A stretch of 8,338 nucleotides of DNA from an uncultured Pseudomonadota bacterium (GTDB taxonomy: Bacteria > Pseudomonadota > Gammaproteobacteria > Methylococcales > Methylomonadaceae), in contig CAJBJW010000069.1 of the NCBI GenBank assembly GCA_903953455.1, positions 1 to 8,338 of the forward strand, given 5' to 3'. Below are positions 1 through 5,529 of the stretch, in pieces (the first letter of the stretch is position 1; each line of letters begins with the position of its first letter). Made by a program: the position numbers and the translations under genes. The notes beneath the pieces were generated by a model that worked only from the letters and a program-made list of their open reading frames with translations, had not been told where the DNA came from and made no database searches.

Positions 1-11
1 AACAGTAACTA

Positions 12-52
12 ATTTAGATAATTTAGCTATTAAGCTAACAATATTTAGATAA
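12..52. repeat. Pair of 10-bp direct repeats, ATTTAGATAA
   Basis: The ten bases ATTTAGATAA occur at 12-21 and again at 43-52, a 31-bp period, which is about three helical turns. A short 6-bp inverted repeat (TTAGCT at 23-28 with AGCTAA at 33-38) lies between them. No gene is visible in positions 1-64. The repeats could be protein-binding sites in front of a gene beyond the left edge, or chance in very AT-rich sequence. No function can be assigned. Confidence 0.3.
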
Positions 53-64
53 GTTATTTGTATC

Positions 65-100
65 TTAACCCCACTTTTGATAAGTCAAAAGTGGGGTTAA
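65..100 (-). terminator. Probable terminator of the lpxD operon (perfect 16-bp stem)
   Basis: Positions 65-80 and 85-100 are perfect reverse complements: a 16-bp stem with a TAAG loop containing four consecutive G-C pairs. The hairpin starts 5 nt beyond the lpxD stop codon, as expected for a 3' end. The tail is poor on the lpxD strand (GATACAAAT) and somewhat more T-rich on the other strand (TTTGTTT). It may therefore work in both directions, or act as an RNA-stabilising 3' hairpin rather than a classical U-tract terminator. Confidence 0.65.
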
Positions 101-105
101 TTTGT

Positions 106-1161
106 TTAAGGGACTTCGTTCTTTGATTCTAATTCAGCTAGACGCTCTTCTAATTGTTTAATCTTCTTTACTAAATCCGGTAATTGCGCAATGGCAATCT
201 GTTCACGATAGGCGACGCGCTTTTCTTTTGCTGGACTTCCAAATACTTGTGTTTTTGCTTCAACATCATTTGCAACACCTGCGCGTGCCATGACTACCGC
301 GCCTTGTCCAATTTTGACATGGTCTGCAATACCGGCGCTACCTGCTAAAATAGCATAATTATCGATGGTGCAAGAGCCTGAAATACCTGCTTGACCACAA
401 ACGATAACGTGTTGACCAATCTTATTGTTATGACCAATTTGGACTAAATTATCAATTTTGCTACCTTTGCCAATCAATGTGCTCCCTAGTGCACCGCGAT
501 CAACGCATGTATTGGCTCCAATTTCAACGTTATCGCCAATGACGACATTTCCTACTTGCGGAACTTTAAGATGAGCTCCATCTCGAAATTTATAGCCAAA
601 ACCATCTGCGCCAATAATCGCGCCCGAATGAATAATAACGTTATCACCTATTACAACATCATCGTAAAGCACGGCATAGGGGTAAATAAGGCAGTTTTTA
701 CCAATTTTACTGTTTTTGCCAATACACGCGCCGGTTAAAATAGATGTGTTATCACCGATTTCAACGTTTTCATCAATCACGGCAAACGCACCAATATGGA
801 CATTTCTTCCGTAGGATGTGGTTTTAGCGACTACGGCTTGAGGGGAGATTGTTGGGGTGTAAACCGTTTGTGGGTGAAGAAGTGTGACGGCTTTTATAAA
901 TGCTCTTTCGGGGTCGGCGCAGCGCAGTAAAATCAACGATTCGGAAATATCTTGTGTATCAAAATCCTCTTTTATAAAACAGGCTGATGCTCGAGTCGTT
1001 TGTGCAAAATGACGGTAACTCGCTTGGGTTAATTGCGTCACTTGTCCTGCCTGTGCCGCGGCAATATCGTTTGCTGCGGTAATAAGAACATTAGAATATG
1101 TATCGTTGCCTTCCATGGTTGCTCCGCAAAGGGTCGCTAATTCATGAATTGTGATTGCCAT
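106..1161 (-). CDS. lpxD: UDP-3-O-(3-hydroxyacyl)glucosamine N-acyltransferase LpxD
   Basis: LpxD transfers a 3-hydroxyacyl chain from acyl carrier protein to the 2-amino group of UDP-3-O-acyl-glucosamine, the third step of lipid A synthesis, at the cytosolic face of the inner membrane. The protein has 351 residues, close to the 341 of E. coli. Residues 1-105 form the N-terminal uridine-binding domain. Residues 106-310 are a left-handed beta helix of hexapeptide repeats (IGDN, IGKN, IGAN). The conserved GADGFGY (184-190), CVDRG (219-223) and QIGHNNKIG (241-249) are present, with H244 matching the catalytic histidine (H239 in E. coli). A charged C-terminal helix (about 329-348) is likely the trimer coiled coil. 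The ATG at 1161 has an AAGGAT ribosome site (1168-1173) 6 nt upstream. It is the last gene of its operon, 30 nt after moaC. The usual partners bamA, skp, fabZ and lpxA are not adjacent. Confidence 0.97.
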   Translation of the reverse strand: MAITIHELATLCGATMEGNDTYSNVLITAANDIAAAQAGQVTQLTQASYRHFAQTTRASACFIKEDFDTQDISESLILLRCADPERAFIKAVTLLHPQTVYTPTISPQAVVAKTTSYGRNVHIGAFAVIDENVEIGDNTSILTGACIGKNSKIGKNCLIYPYAVLYDDVVIGDNVIIHSGAIIGADGFGYKFRDGAHLKVPQVGNVVIGDNVEIGANTCVDRGALGSTLIGKGSKIDNLVQIGHNNKIGQHVIVCGQAGISGSCTIDNYAILAGSAGIADHVKIGQGAVVMARAGVANDVEAKTQVFGSPAKEKRVAYREQIAIAQLPDLVKKIKQLEERLAELESKNEVP

Positions 1162-1191
1162 TTTTTTATCCTTATCTATTTTTTAGTAATG

Positions 1192-1683
1192 TTAAACGTG
1201 CTCGCACGCTGACCAGTGACCCGATTGGCCCCCTGACTTTTCAAGTAATCGAATTCCGTGAATCACCATGCCGCGATCAACAGCTTTGCACATATCATAA
1301 ATGGTGAGTAAAGCCACTTGCGTAGCAACAAGGGCTTCCATCTCTACGCCAGTTTGCCCTGATGTTTTAACGGTGACCCGGCAGCGAATACGTTGTTTTT
1401 CAATATCTGCGGTCAAATCAATGTCGACATGAGTCAGTGCAAGTGGGTGGCAAAGTGGAATTAAATTTGCGGTTTGTTTGCTTGCCATAATGCCAGCAAT
1501 GCGAGCAATACCGAGTACATCGCCTTTTTTATGCCCGCCTTGAAGAATTAAATCTAGGGTATTAGGCTCTAAACTAATAAACCCTTCGGTAATAGCGACG
1601 CGTGAGGTGACGTTTTTATTGCCCACGTCAACCATGTGTGCCTCACCTGCTGCGTTGAAATGGGTAAGATGTGTTTTTGTCAT
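1192..1683 (-). CDS. moaC: Cyclic pyranopterin monophosphate synthase MoaC
   Basis: MoaC converts the MoaA product 3',8-cyclo-7,8-dihydro-GTP to cyclic pyranopterin monophosphate, the first stable intermediate of molybdenum cofactor synthesis, in the cytoplasm. The 163-residue protein aligns along its length with E. coli MoaC (161 residues). Visible signatures are HFNAAGEAHMVDV (8-20), GGHKKGDVLGIARIAGI (49-65), LIPLCHPL (74-81), TGVEMEAL (111-118) and IYDMCKAV (128-135). D130 and K133 correspond to the catalytic D128 and K131 of E. coli. It starts 9 nt after the methyltransferase stop codon. No convincing Shine-Dalgarno precedes the ATG, so translation probably depends on coupling to the upstream gene. 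No other moa, moe or mob gene is in the window, so the rest of the pathway must be elsewhere. Confidence 0.97.
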   Translation of the reverse strand: MTKTHLTHFNAAGEAHMVDVGNKNVTSRVAITEGFISLEPNTLDLILQGGHKKGDVLGIARIAGIMASKQTANLIPLCHPLALTHVDIDLTADIEKQRIRCRVTVKTSGQTGVEMEALVATQVALLTIYDMCKAVDRGMVIHGIRLLEKSGGQSGHWSACEHV

Positions 1684-1692
1684 GCAAGTATT

Positions 1693-2424
1693 TTAAGGTT
1701 TAAGAGCAGTGACAAGTGCATTCACGCCACTGCGATAGGATAAATTTATGGCCATAAATCCTGTCTCATGTAATGTTTCCAATGCTGGCGTTTCGCGCAT
1801 AATATGATTCTCTGATTCATCATTAAACAAATGAATAATCCAATGTTCTAATAAATCGAGTTTATTCTCGGCAACTAACACACGAAAATACCCAGCAACT
1901 TCGTCTTGAGTGGTTTTGGTATGCTGTGAAATATTATCGAGTGCATAACGATCCCCATTAATGAACTTTCCACCCGGTTTTAAAACGCGATAGATTTCGG
2001 CAATGACGTCACTGCGGTAACTATTTAAAAAATTATGAAGTGTATACGCCGATGCAATCACATCAACGCTTGCACTGGGCAAATAGTGCAGTGCAGAGAG
2101 TGCGTCAACAGGGGAAAAGGTGAGTTGCCCCGTCTCAACCCATGAGTGGAGATGATTTTTGGCTTGCTCTTGCATCACGGGTTCATTATCTACGCTCAAA
2201 ATGCGTGTATTTTCAGCGGCATTAAGCAGAGAAAGTGTCGTAATGCCTGTTCCACCACCCAGTTCAACAACGTTGAGTTTGTCATTTTTTTTACGTGAAG
2301 CAAATTGCGCAAGGGATTCACCGACTAAGTGACTCATTTTAGTCGCTTCTGGGCAAATTAAATTGAGCATATCGTAATCTTTTCCAATAATGCCCGAAAA
2401 TAAAGCATCGTAATTTTCACTCAT
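1693..2424 (-). CDS. Class I SAM-dependent methyltransferase, substrate unknown
   Basis: This is a 243-residue Rossmann-fold methyltransferase. Motif I is VELGGGTG (53-60). The acidic residue at the end of strand 2 is D79 in LSVDNEP. Motif IV/V is represented by VIASAYTLHNF (122-132), followed by RVLKPGGKFINGDRY (146-160), the usual post-motif of small-molecule and tRNA methyltransferases of the UbiE/CmoA superfamily. The N-terminal 45 residues (YDALFSGIIGKDYDML) and the mostly helical, acidic C-terminal part (165-215) would shape the substrate pocket. I do not recognise a specific substrate. The ATG lies 4 nt after the DUF1244 stop codon, and an AAAGGAA ribosome site sits inside the end of that gene, so the two are almost certainly cotranscribed and may be coupled. 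It could act on a tRNA, a quinone or another small molecule; the sequence does not decide. Confidence 0.85.
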   Translation of the reverse strand: MSENYDALFSGIIGKDYDMLNLICPEATKMSHLVGESLAQFASRKKNDKLNVVELGGGTGITTLSLLNAAENTRILSVDNEPVMQEQAKNHLHSWVETGQLTFSPVDALSALHYLPSASVDVIASAYTLHNFLNSYRSDVIAEIYRVLKPGGKFINGDRYALDNISQHTKTTQDEVAGYFRVLVAENKLDLLEHWIIHLFNDESENHIMRETPALETLHETGFMAINLSYRSGVNALVTALKP

Positions 2425-2428
2425 AAAT

Positions 2429-2734
2429 TTAGGATTCCTTTTTTGCGTCTAATTTAGCTTGGTATGCGGCAAGTTGCTCAGGTGTTGCCTGCGTTTGATG
2501 TGCTGATTTCCATTCTTCGTAGGGCATGCCATACACAATGTCACGCGCTTGATCATAATTGAGTTCAATTTGTTTTTCTTGCGCAGAGGCCAAATACCAC
2601 TTTGCTAAACAGTTTCGACAAAAGTCAGCTGTCAGCATTAAATCAATATTTTGTACGTCTGAATGTACATTTAAATGGGAGATCAATCGTCGAAAAGCAG
2701 CTGCTTCTAATTCAATTTGTTGCGTAGGTGTCAT
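2429..2734 (-). CDS. DUF1244 family protein (FCRNCLxKWY motif)
   Basis: This small, soluble, mostly helical 101-residue protein is recognisable as DUF1244 (SMc04008-like) from IELEAAAFRRL (7-17), DVQNIDLM (26-33), the hallmark FCRNCLAKWY (38-47) and DIVYGMPYEEWK (65-76). The family is common in Proteobacteria, and I know of no established function. C39 and C42 in the invariant CxxC could bind a metal or act in redox chemistry; this is inference. The C-terminal 25 residues are polar (TPEQLAAYQAKLDAKKES) and probably helical. It is the first gene of the DUF1244-methyltransferase-moaC-lpxD operon. Its ATG is preceded only by a weak GCGAGA ribosome site. Confidence 0.9.
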   Translation of the reverse strand: MTPTQQIELEAAAFRRLISHLNVHSDVQNIDLMLTADFCRNCLAKWYLASAQEKQIELNYDQARDIVYGMPYEEWKSAHQTQATPEQLAAYQAKLDAKKES

Positions 2735-2775
2735 GGCATTCTCGCGTTGTAAAGTTCAATAAAGTCATCTTGCGC

Positions 2776-2792
2776 ATTCTAGCAGAATTATC
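2776..2792 (-). promoter_or_regulatory. Candidate -10 region for the DUF1244-lpxD operon
   Basis: On the minus strand, TGCTAGAAT (2784-2776) is an extended -10 element (TGn followed by TAGAAT, five of six consensus bases), placing transcription start about 35 nt before the DUF1244 ATG. An overlapping GATAAT lies at 2792-2787. No good -35 hexamer is at the right distance, which fits an extended -10 promoter. The site lies in the 169-bp divergent gap shared with yciB. Confidence 0.45.
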
Positions 2793-2860
2793 TAGCCTAT
2801 ACATTGCAGAGCAAAGATTTTACAATAAGGTCTGAGTTTAGGCGTTATGCTTTCACTTTT

Positions 2861-2885
2861 TATGATGTTATCCACTCTATATAAA
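2861..2885 (+). promoter_or_regulatory. Candidate promoter region for the yciB operon
   Basis: Two -10-like hexamers precede the preferred yciB start: TATGAT (2861-2866) and TATAAA (2880-2885). Neither has a convincing TTGACA-like partner. A start of transcription from either would lie downstream of the ATG at 2847 and upstream of the ATG at 2904, which agrees with the shorter reading of YciB. The evidence is only hexamer matching in AT-rich DNA. Confidence 0.3.
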
Positions 2886-2903
2886 TTAAGCCATACCATT
2901 TTA

Positions 2904-3443
2904 ATGATAAAACAACTTGTTGAATTTTTTCCTATCCTGCTTTTTTTTATTGCGTTTAAACTTTACGATATTTACGTTGCGACCGCTGTGGTGATTGTTG
3001 CAACTATTTTGCAAGTAGCTTACGCATGGTTTAAATTTCGTAAAGTAGAGACGATGCAATGGATTACGCTTGCCTTGGTTGTGATTATGGGGGGGTTAAC
3101 CCTTATTTTGCATGATGAGCAATTTGTGAAATGGAAATTATCCATTATTGAATGGTTATTTGGAGGTGCTTTTTTAGGCAGTCAATTCATTGGTAGAGCC
3201 CCTTTTATTGAACGAATGATGTCAAGCCAACTCACGTTGCCTGCTGTGATATGGAAACGATTGAATTTATGTTGGGCAGGTTTTTTTATTGGTGTGGGTT
3301 GCTTAAACGTTTATGTGATGTTTAATTACAATACCAACGATTGGGTGACATTTAAAACGTTTATTGTGCCAGGGATGATGGCGGTATTTATTGTTGTACA
3401 GATGATTTTTCTCTATAAGCATTTGCCCGATAGCGAGGTGTAA
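2904..3443 (+). CDS. yciB: Inner-membrane septation protein A, YciB/IspZ family
   Basis: YciB is a polytopic inner-membrane protein linked in enterobacteria and Shigella to cell division, cell-envelope integrity and elongation/divisome contacts. Starting at the ATG at 2904 gives MIKQLVEFFPILLFF and 179 residues, exactly the E. coli length and N-terminus. The in-frame ATG at 2847 would add 19 residues with no counterpart in E. coli. Hydrophobic stretches at about 6-19, 22-42, 52-70, 80-96, 120-140 and 150-171 are compatible with the five membrane spans known for the family plus a re-entrant or amphipathic segment. Conserved blocks are KLYDIYVATA (19-28), FRKVE (45-49), GGLTLILHDEQFVKWK (63-78) and LTLPAVIWKRLNLCWAGFF (110-128). 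The ribosome site is weak for either start. It is the first gene of an operon with yciI, 4 nt downstream. Confidence 0.93.
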   Translation: MIKQLVEFFPILLFFIAFKLYDIYVATAVVIVATILQVAYAWFKFRKVETMQWITLALVVIMGGLTLILHDEQFVKWKLSIIEWLFGGAFLGSQFIGRAPFIERMMSSQLTLPAVIWKRLNLCWAGFFIGVGCLNVYVMFNYNTNDWVTFKTFIVPGMMAVFIVVQMIFLYKHLPDSEV

Positions 3444-3447
3444 CATG

Positions 3448-3750
3448 ATGCTTTATGCCATTATTTGTGAAGATGTGCCTGGAAGCTTGCCAAAAAGACA
3501 GCAAGCACGTCCCGCACATTTAGCAAGATTGCAAATTTTGCAAGATGCAGGACGTCTTGTCCTAGCGGGCCCCCATCCAGCCATTGATTGTGAAAATCCA
3601 GCTGAAGCTGGATTTACTGGGAGTTTAATTGTGGCTCAGTTCGCATCCATTGATCATGCAAAAGAGTGGGCAAATGCCGATCCTTATCTTGACAGCGGCG
3701 TTTATGCGCATGTCACCGTAAAACCTTTTAAACAAATTTTTCCTTCATGA
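3448..3750 (+). CDS. yciI: YciI family protein (small ferredoxin-like fold enzyme)
   Basis: YciI proteins are small alpha/beta-barrel dimers related to muconolactone isomerase. A His-Asp pair suggests a catalytic role, but the physiological substrate is unknown. The 100-residue product closely follows E. coli YciI (98 residues): MLYAIICEDVPGSLPKR (1-17), RPAHLARLQILQDAGRL (21-37), AGPHPAID (40-47), AGFTGSL (54-60), WANADPYLDSGVYAHV (74-89) and KPFK (92-95). H24 and D78 (in ADPY) are the likely conserved functional residues. Two adjacent ATG codons exist, at 3445 and 3448. The GAGGTG ribosome site (3435-3440) is 4 nt from the first and 7 nt from the second, and E. coli begins MLY, so the second is preferred. 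Its stop codon overlaps the bolA start. Confidence 0.95.
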   Translation: MLYAIICEDVPGSLPKRQQARPAHLARLQILQDAGRLVLAGPHPAIDCENPAEAGFTGSLIVAQFASIDHAKEWANADPYLDSGVYAHVTVKPFKQIFPS

Positions 3751-4028
3751 CAAACGAAACTATCGATACCATTCGTCATTGTTTGACGACAGAATTAAAA
3801 CCCACCTTGCTGGAAATTATTGATAATAGCGCCGCGCATGCCGGTCATGCAGGCGCAAGAAAAGGCGGCGGTCACTATAATGTGACTATTGTGAGCGCAG
3901 CATTTGAAAATAAAACCTTAGTTCAACGTCATCAACTCATCTATGCCGCATTAGGTGATATGATGAAAGAAGAAATTCATGCTTTAGGCATTAATGCACT
4001 TACTCCCACAGAAGAAAATAAAGGATAA
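3747..4028 (+). CDS. bolA: BolA family protein
   Basis: BolA proteins bind a [2Fe-2S] cluster together with monothiol glutaredoxins and act in iron-sulfur trafficking. E. coli BolA also affects morphology and transcription. The 93-residue product shows the fold in order: an N-terminal helix (1-20), the AGHAGARKGGGHYNVTIVS region (32-50), then FENKTLVQRHQLIYAALGDM (53-72) and the terminal EEIHALGINALTP (75-87). H34 in the variable loop and H78 in IHAL are the expected cluster ligands on the BolA side; this is an inference from the family. The ATGA overlap with yciI gives a 4-nt overlap and strong translational coupling. The AAAGGAT at its end is the ribosome site of the next gene. Confidence 0.94.
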   Translation: MTNETIDTIRHCLTTELKPTLLEIIDNSAAHAGHAGARKGGGHYNVTIVSAAFENKTLVQRHQLIYAALGDMMKEEIHALGINALTPTEENKG

Positions 4029-4033
4029 ACTAG

Positions 4034-4978
4034 ATGAAACGTACTTTACCGCTTTTCCTAATTGCTGGTTCAGCTTTACTTGCCGGCTGCGATCAAAAAA
4101 ATACGTCTGCGCCTGCCGCACCTGCGGTGAATAAAGCAGATGCTATTGCTGTTGTGAATGGGCAATACATTCCAAAAACGGCATTGGAAGAGCTTGAAAA
4201 AGAAATTGCCCAACGTAGCCATGGTCAAACATTTCCTAAAGAAAAATTGGTGGATGAATTAATTCAACGTGAATTGTTAATTCAAGACGCGACAGCTAAA
4301 AAATTAGATCAAGCACCTGAATTTATTTCACGTTTAGCCGATGCAAGAAAAGCGCTGCTTTCACAATCTGAATTGCAAAAATTCATCGCAGATCACCCTG
4401 TCACAGACGCTGAAATTAAAGCTGAATACGACAGTAAAGTGGGCGCGGAAAAAGGCGTTGAATTTAAAGCGCGTCATATTTTAGTAAAAACGGAAGCCGA
4501 AGCGAAAAAACTTATTGCTGAACTTGATAAAGGCGGTGATTTTTCAAAATTAGCGAATAAGAGTTCATTAGATGGTAAAGAAGCTCAAAATGGCGGTGAC
4601 TTAGGTTGGTTTTTAGCTGCGCAAATGGTTGCACCCTTCTCTGACGCTGTTGCAGCGTTAGAAGATGGTAAATACACAAAAACACCAGTGCAAACACAGT
4701 TTGGTTTTCATGTGATTTTACGTGAAGGGTCACGCCCACAAACACCACCTCCATTGGATTCAGTAAAAGAACAATTAGCGCCATATTTGCAACGTCAAAA
4801 AATTGAAAATATGCTCAAAGAATTGCGCTCAACTGCAAAAGTTGAAGTGTTAATTCCACTCACTGAAGATAAACCTAAAGCAGAAGAGCCTGCTACAATC
4901 GAATCTGTTGAACCTACTGCACCAGCAGAATCTGCACCTGCTGCAGAAAACGCTGCGCCAGCAGATGTTGCGAAATAA
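4034..4978 (+). CDS. Parvulin-type peptidyl-prolyl isomerase lipoprotein
   Basis: This is a predicted periplasmic foldase that isomerises Xaa-Pro bonds in exported proteins. Residues 1-18 are a lipoprotein signal peptide (MKRT, hydrophobic LPLFLIAGSALLAG) with lipobox LLAGC, so C19 would be lipidated. Residue +2 is Asp, the classical Lol-avoidance signal, which predicts anchoring in the inner membrane facing the periplasm. Residues 36-135 form an SurA/PrsA-like helical chaperone arm. The parvulin domain spans about 143-232, with ARHILV (146-151), GGDLGWF (187-193), PFSDAVAALEDG (201-212) and TQFGFHVI (221-228); H148 and H226 are the conserved active-site histidines. A low-complexity Pro/Ala/Glu tail (about 279-314) follows. 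It starts 5 nt after bolA, with an AAGGAT ribosome site (4021-4026) overlapping the bolA stop. It is the last gene of the yciB operon. Confidence 0.93.
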   Translation: MKRTLPLFLIAGSALLAGCDQKNTSAPAAPAVNKADAIAVVNGQYIPKTALEELEKEIAQRSHGQTFPKEKLVDELIQRELLIQDATAKKLDQAPEFISRLADARKALLSQSELQKFIADHPVTDAEIKAEYDSKVGAEKGVEFKARHILVKTEAEAKKLIAELDKGGDFSKLANKSSLDGKEAQNGGDLGWFLAAQMVAPFSDAVAALEDGKYTKTPVQTQFGFHVILREGSRPQTPPPLDSVKEQLAPYLQRQKIENMLKELRSTAKVEVLIPLTEDKPKAEEPATIESVEPTAPAESAPAAENAAPADVAK

Positions 4979-4991
4979 TAAATCTTTTTTT

Positions 4992-5034
4992 AAGCACACA
5001 TTCCCACGTTTGATACGTGAGGGTGTGTGCTTTT
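4992..5034 (+). terminator. Intrinsic terminator after the parvulin gene
   Basis: AAGCACACA (4992-5000) pairs with TGTGTGCTT (5024-5032). Two wobble pairs, one G-C pair and a mismatch continue into CACGT/ACGTG around a TTGAT loop (5010-5014). The stem is long and strong and is followed by TTTTCTC. It begins 14 nt after the stop codon and separates the yciB operon from the stress-protein gene. Confidence 0.7.
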
Positions 5035-5080
5035 CTCAATTCAATCATGCTGTTTTTAAAGTAAAATTGGGGCACAAAAA

Positions 5081-5518
5081 ATGTACAAACATATTTTACT
5101 TGCGGTTGATTTTTCAGTGAATACTGAAAATATTGTTGCTCGTGCCGTCGAAATGGTGAATCAAAATAGCGCAAAACTGAGTTTAGTGCATATTTTAGAT
5201 AATATTCCTATGCCTGATACCAGTTACGGCACTATTATTTCTCTGGGTGATGAATCGGATAACTCCCTGCTTGAACAAGAAAAAACAAAGCTGAATGCGT
5301 TAGGTGAAAAATTGAGTGTGCCTGAGAATCAGCGTTGGCTTATTTGGGGAACTCCCAAAGAGGAAATTACTACACTTGCAGCGCAAGAAAGTGTGGATTT
5401 AATTGTGATTGGATCACACGCACGGCACGGACTTGCTTTGCTTCTCGGCTCAACGGCAAGTGGTGTGTTGCATCATGCGCCTTGCGATGTACTTGCCGTT
5501 AGATTACCCCACGAATAA
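5081..5518 (+). CDS. Universal stress protein, UspA family
   Basis: Small cytoplasmic alpha/beta Usp-fold protein of 145 residues. The N-terminal strand MYKHILLAVDFS (1-12) carries the conserved D10. KLSLVHILDN (32-41) and VDLIVIGSHARHG (105-117) are typical, and the end is HHAPCDVLAVRLP (131-143). Usp proteins accumulate under starvation and stress; their biochemical role is often nucleotide binding or dimer-dependent signalling. The ATP-binding signature G-x2-G-x9-G-(S/T) is degenerate here: GSHARHGLALLLGST has Ala in place of the second Gly and one residue fewer. It may therefore resemble the non-ATP-binding E. coli UspA more than the ATP-binding class. A TTGGGG stretch 8 nt before the ATG is the only ribosome site. 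It lies 11 nt ahead of coaD and is probably cotranscribed with it. Confidence 0.93.
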   Translation: MYKHILLAVDFSVNTENIVARAVEMVNQNSAKLSLVHILDNIPMPDTSYGTIISLGDESDNSLLEQEKTKLNALGEKLSVPENQRWLIWGTPKEEITTLAAQESVDLIVIGSHARHGLALLLGSTASGVLHHAPCDVLAVRLPHE

Positions 5519-5529
5519 AAATAACTATA

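Noticed and set aside
556..738. Plus-strand ORF of 60 codons inside lpxD
   Set aside because: It is antisense to a fully conserved LpxD beta-helix region, with no ribosome site and no recognisable protein features.
2847..2903. A 19-residue N-terminal extension of YciB from the ATG at 2847
   Set aside because: E. coli YciB starts MKQFLDFLP, matching MIKQLVEFFP at the 2904 ATG, and the length from there is exactly 179. The extension has no better ribosome site and overlaps the -10-like hexamers.
3445..3447. First of two tandem ATG codons as the yciI start
   Set aside because: It lies only 4 nt from the GAGGTG ribosome site; the second ATG has 7-nt spacing and gives the MLY start seen in E. 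coli YciI. The difference is one residue.
5040..5067. Promoter for the stress-protein gene (TTCAAT and TAAAAT)
   Set aside because: The -35 match is only three of six, and the implied start of transcription would cut off the TTGGGG ribosome site, so I do not list it.
4512..5174. Minus-strand ORFs opposite the parvulin gene and its terminator
   Set aside because: They are antisense shadows of a well-supported gene, Gln/Leu-rich from reversed low-complexity codons, and one runs through the terminator hairpin.
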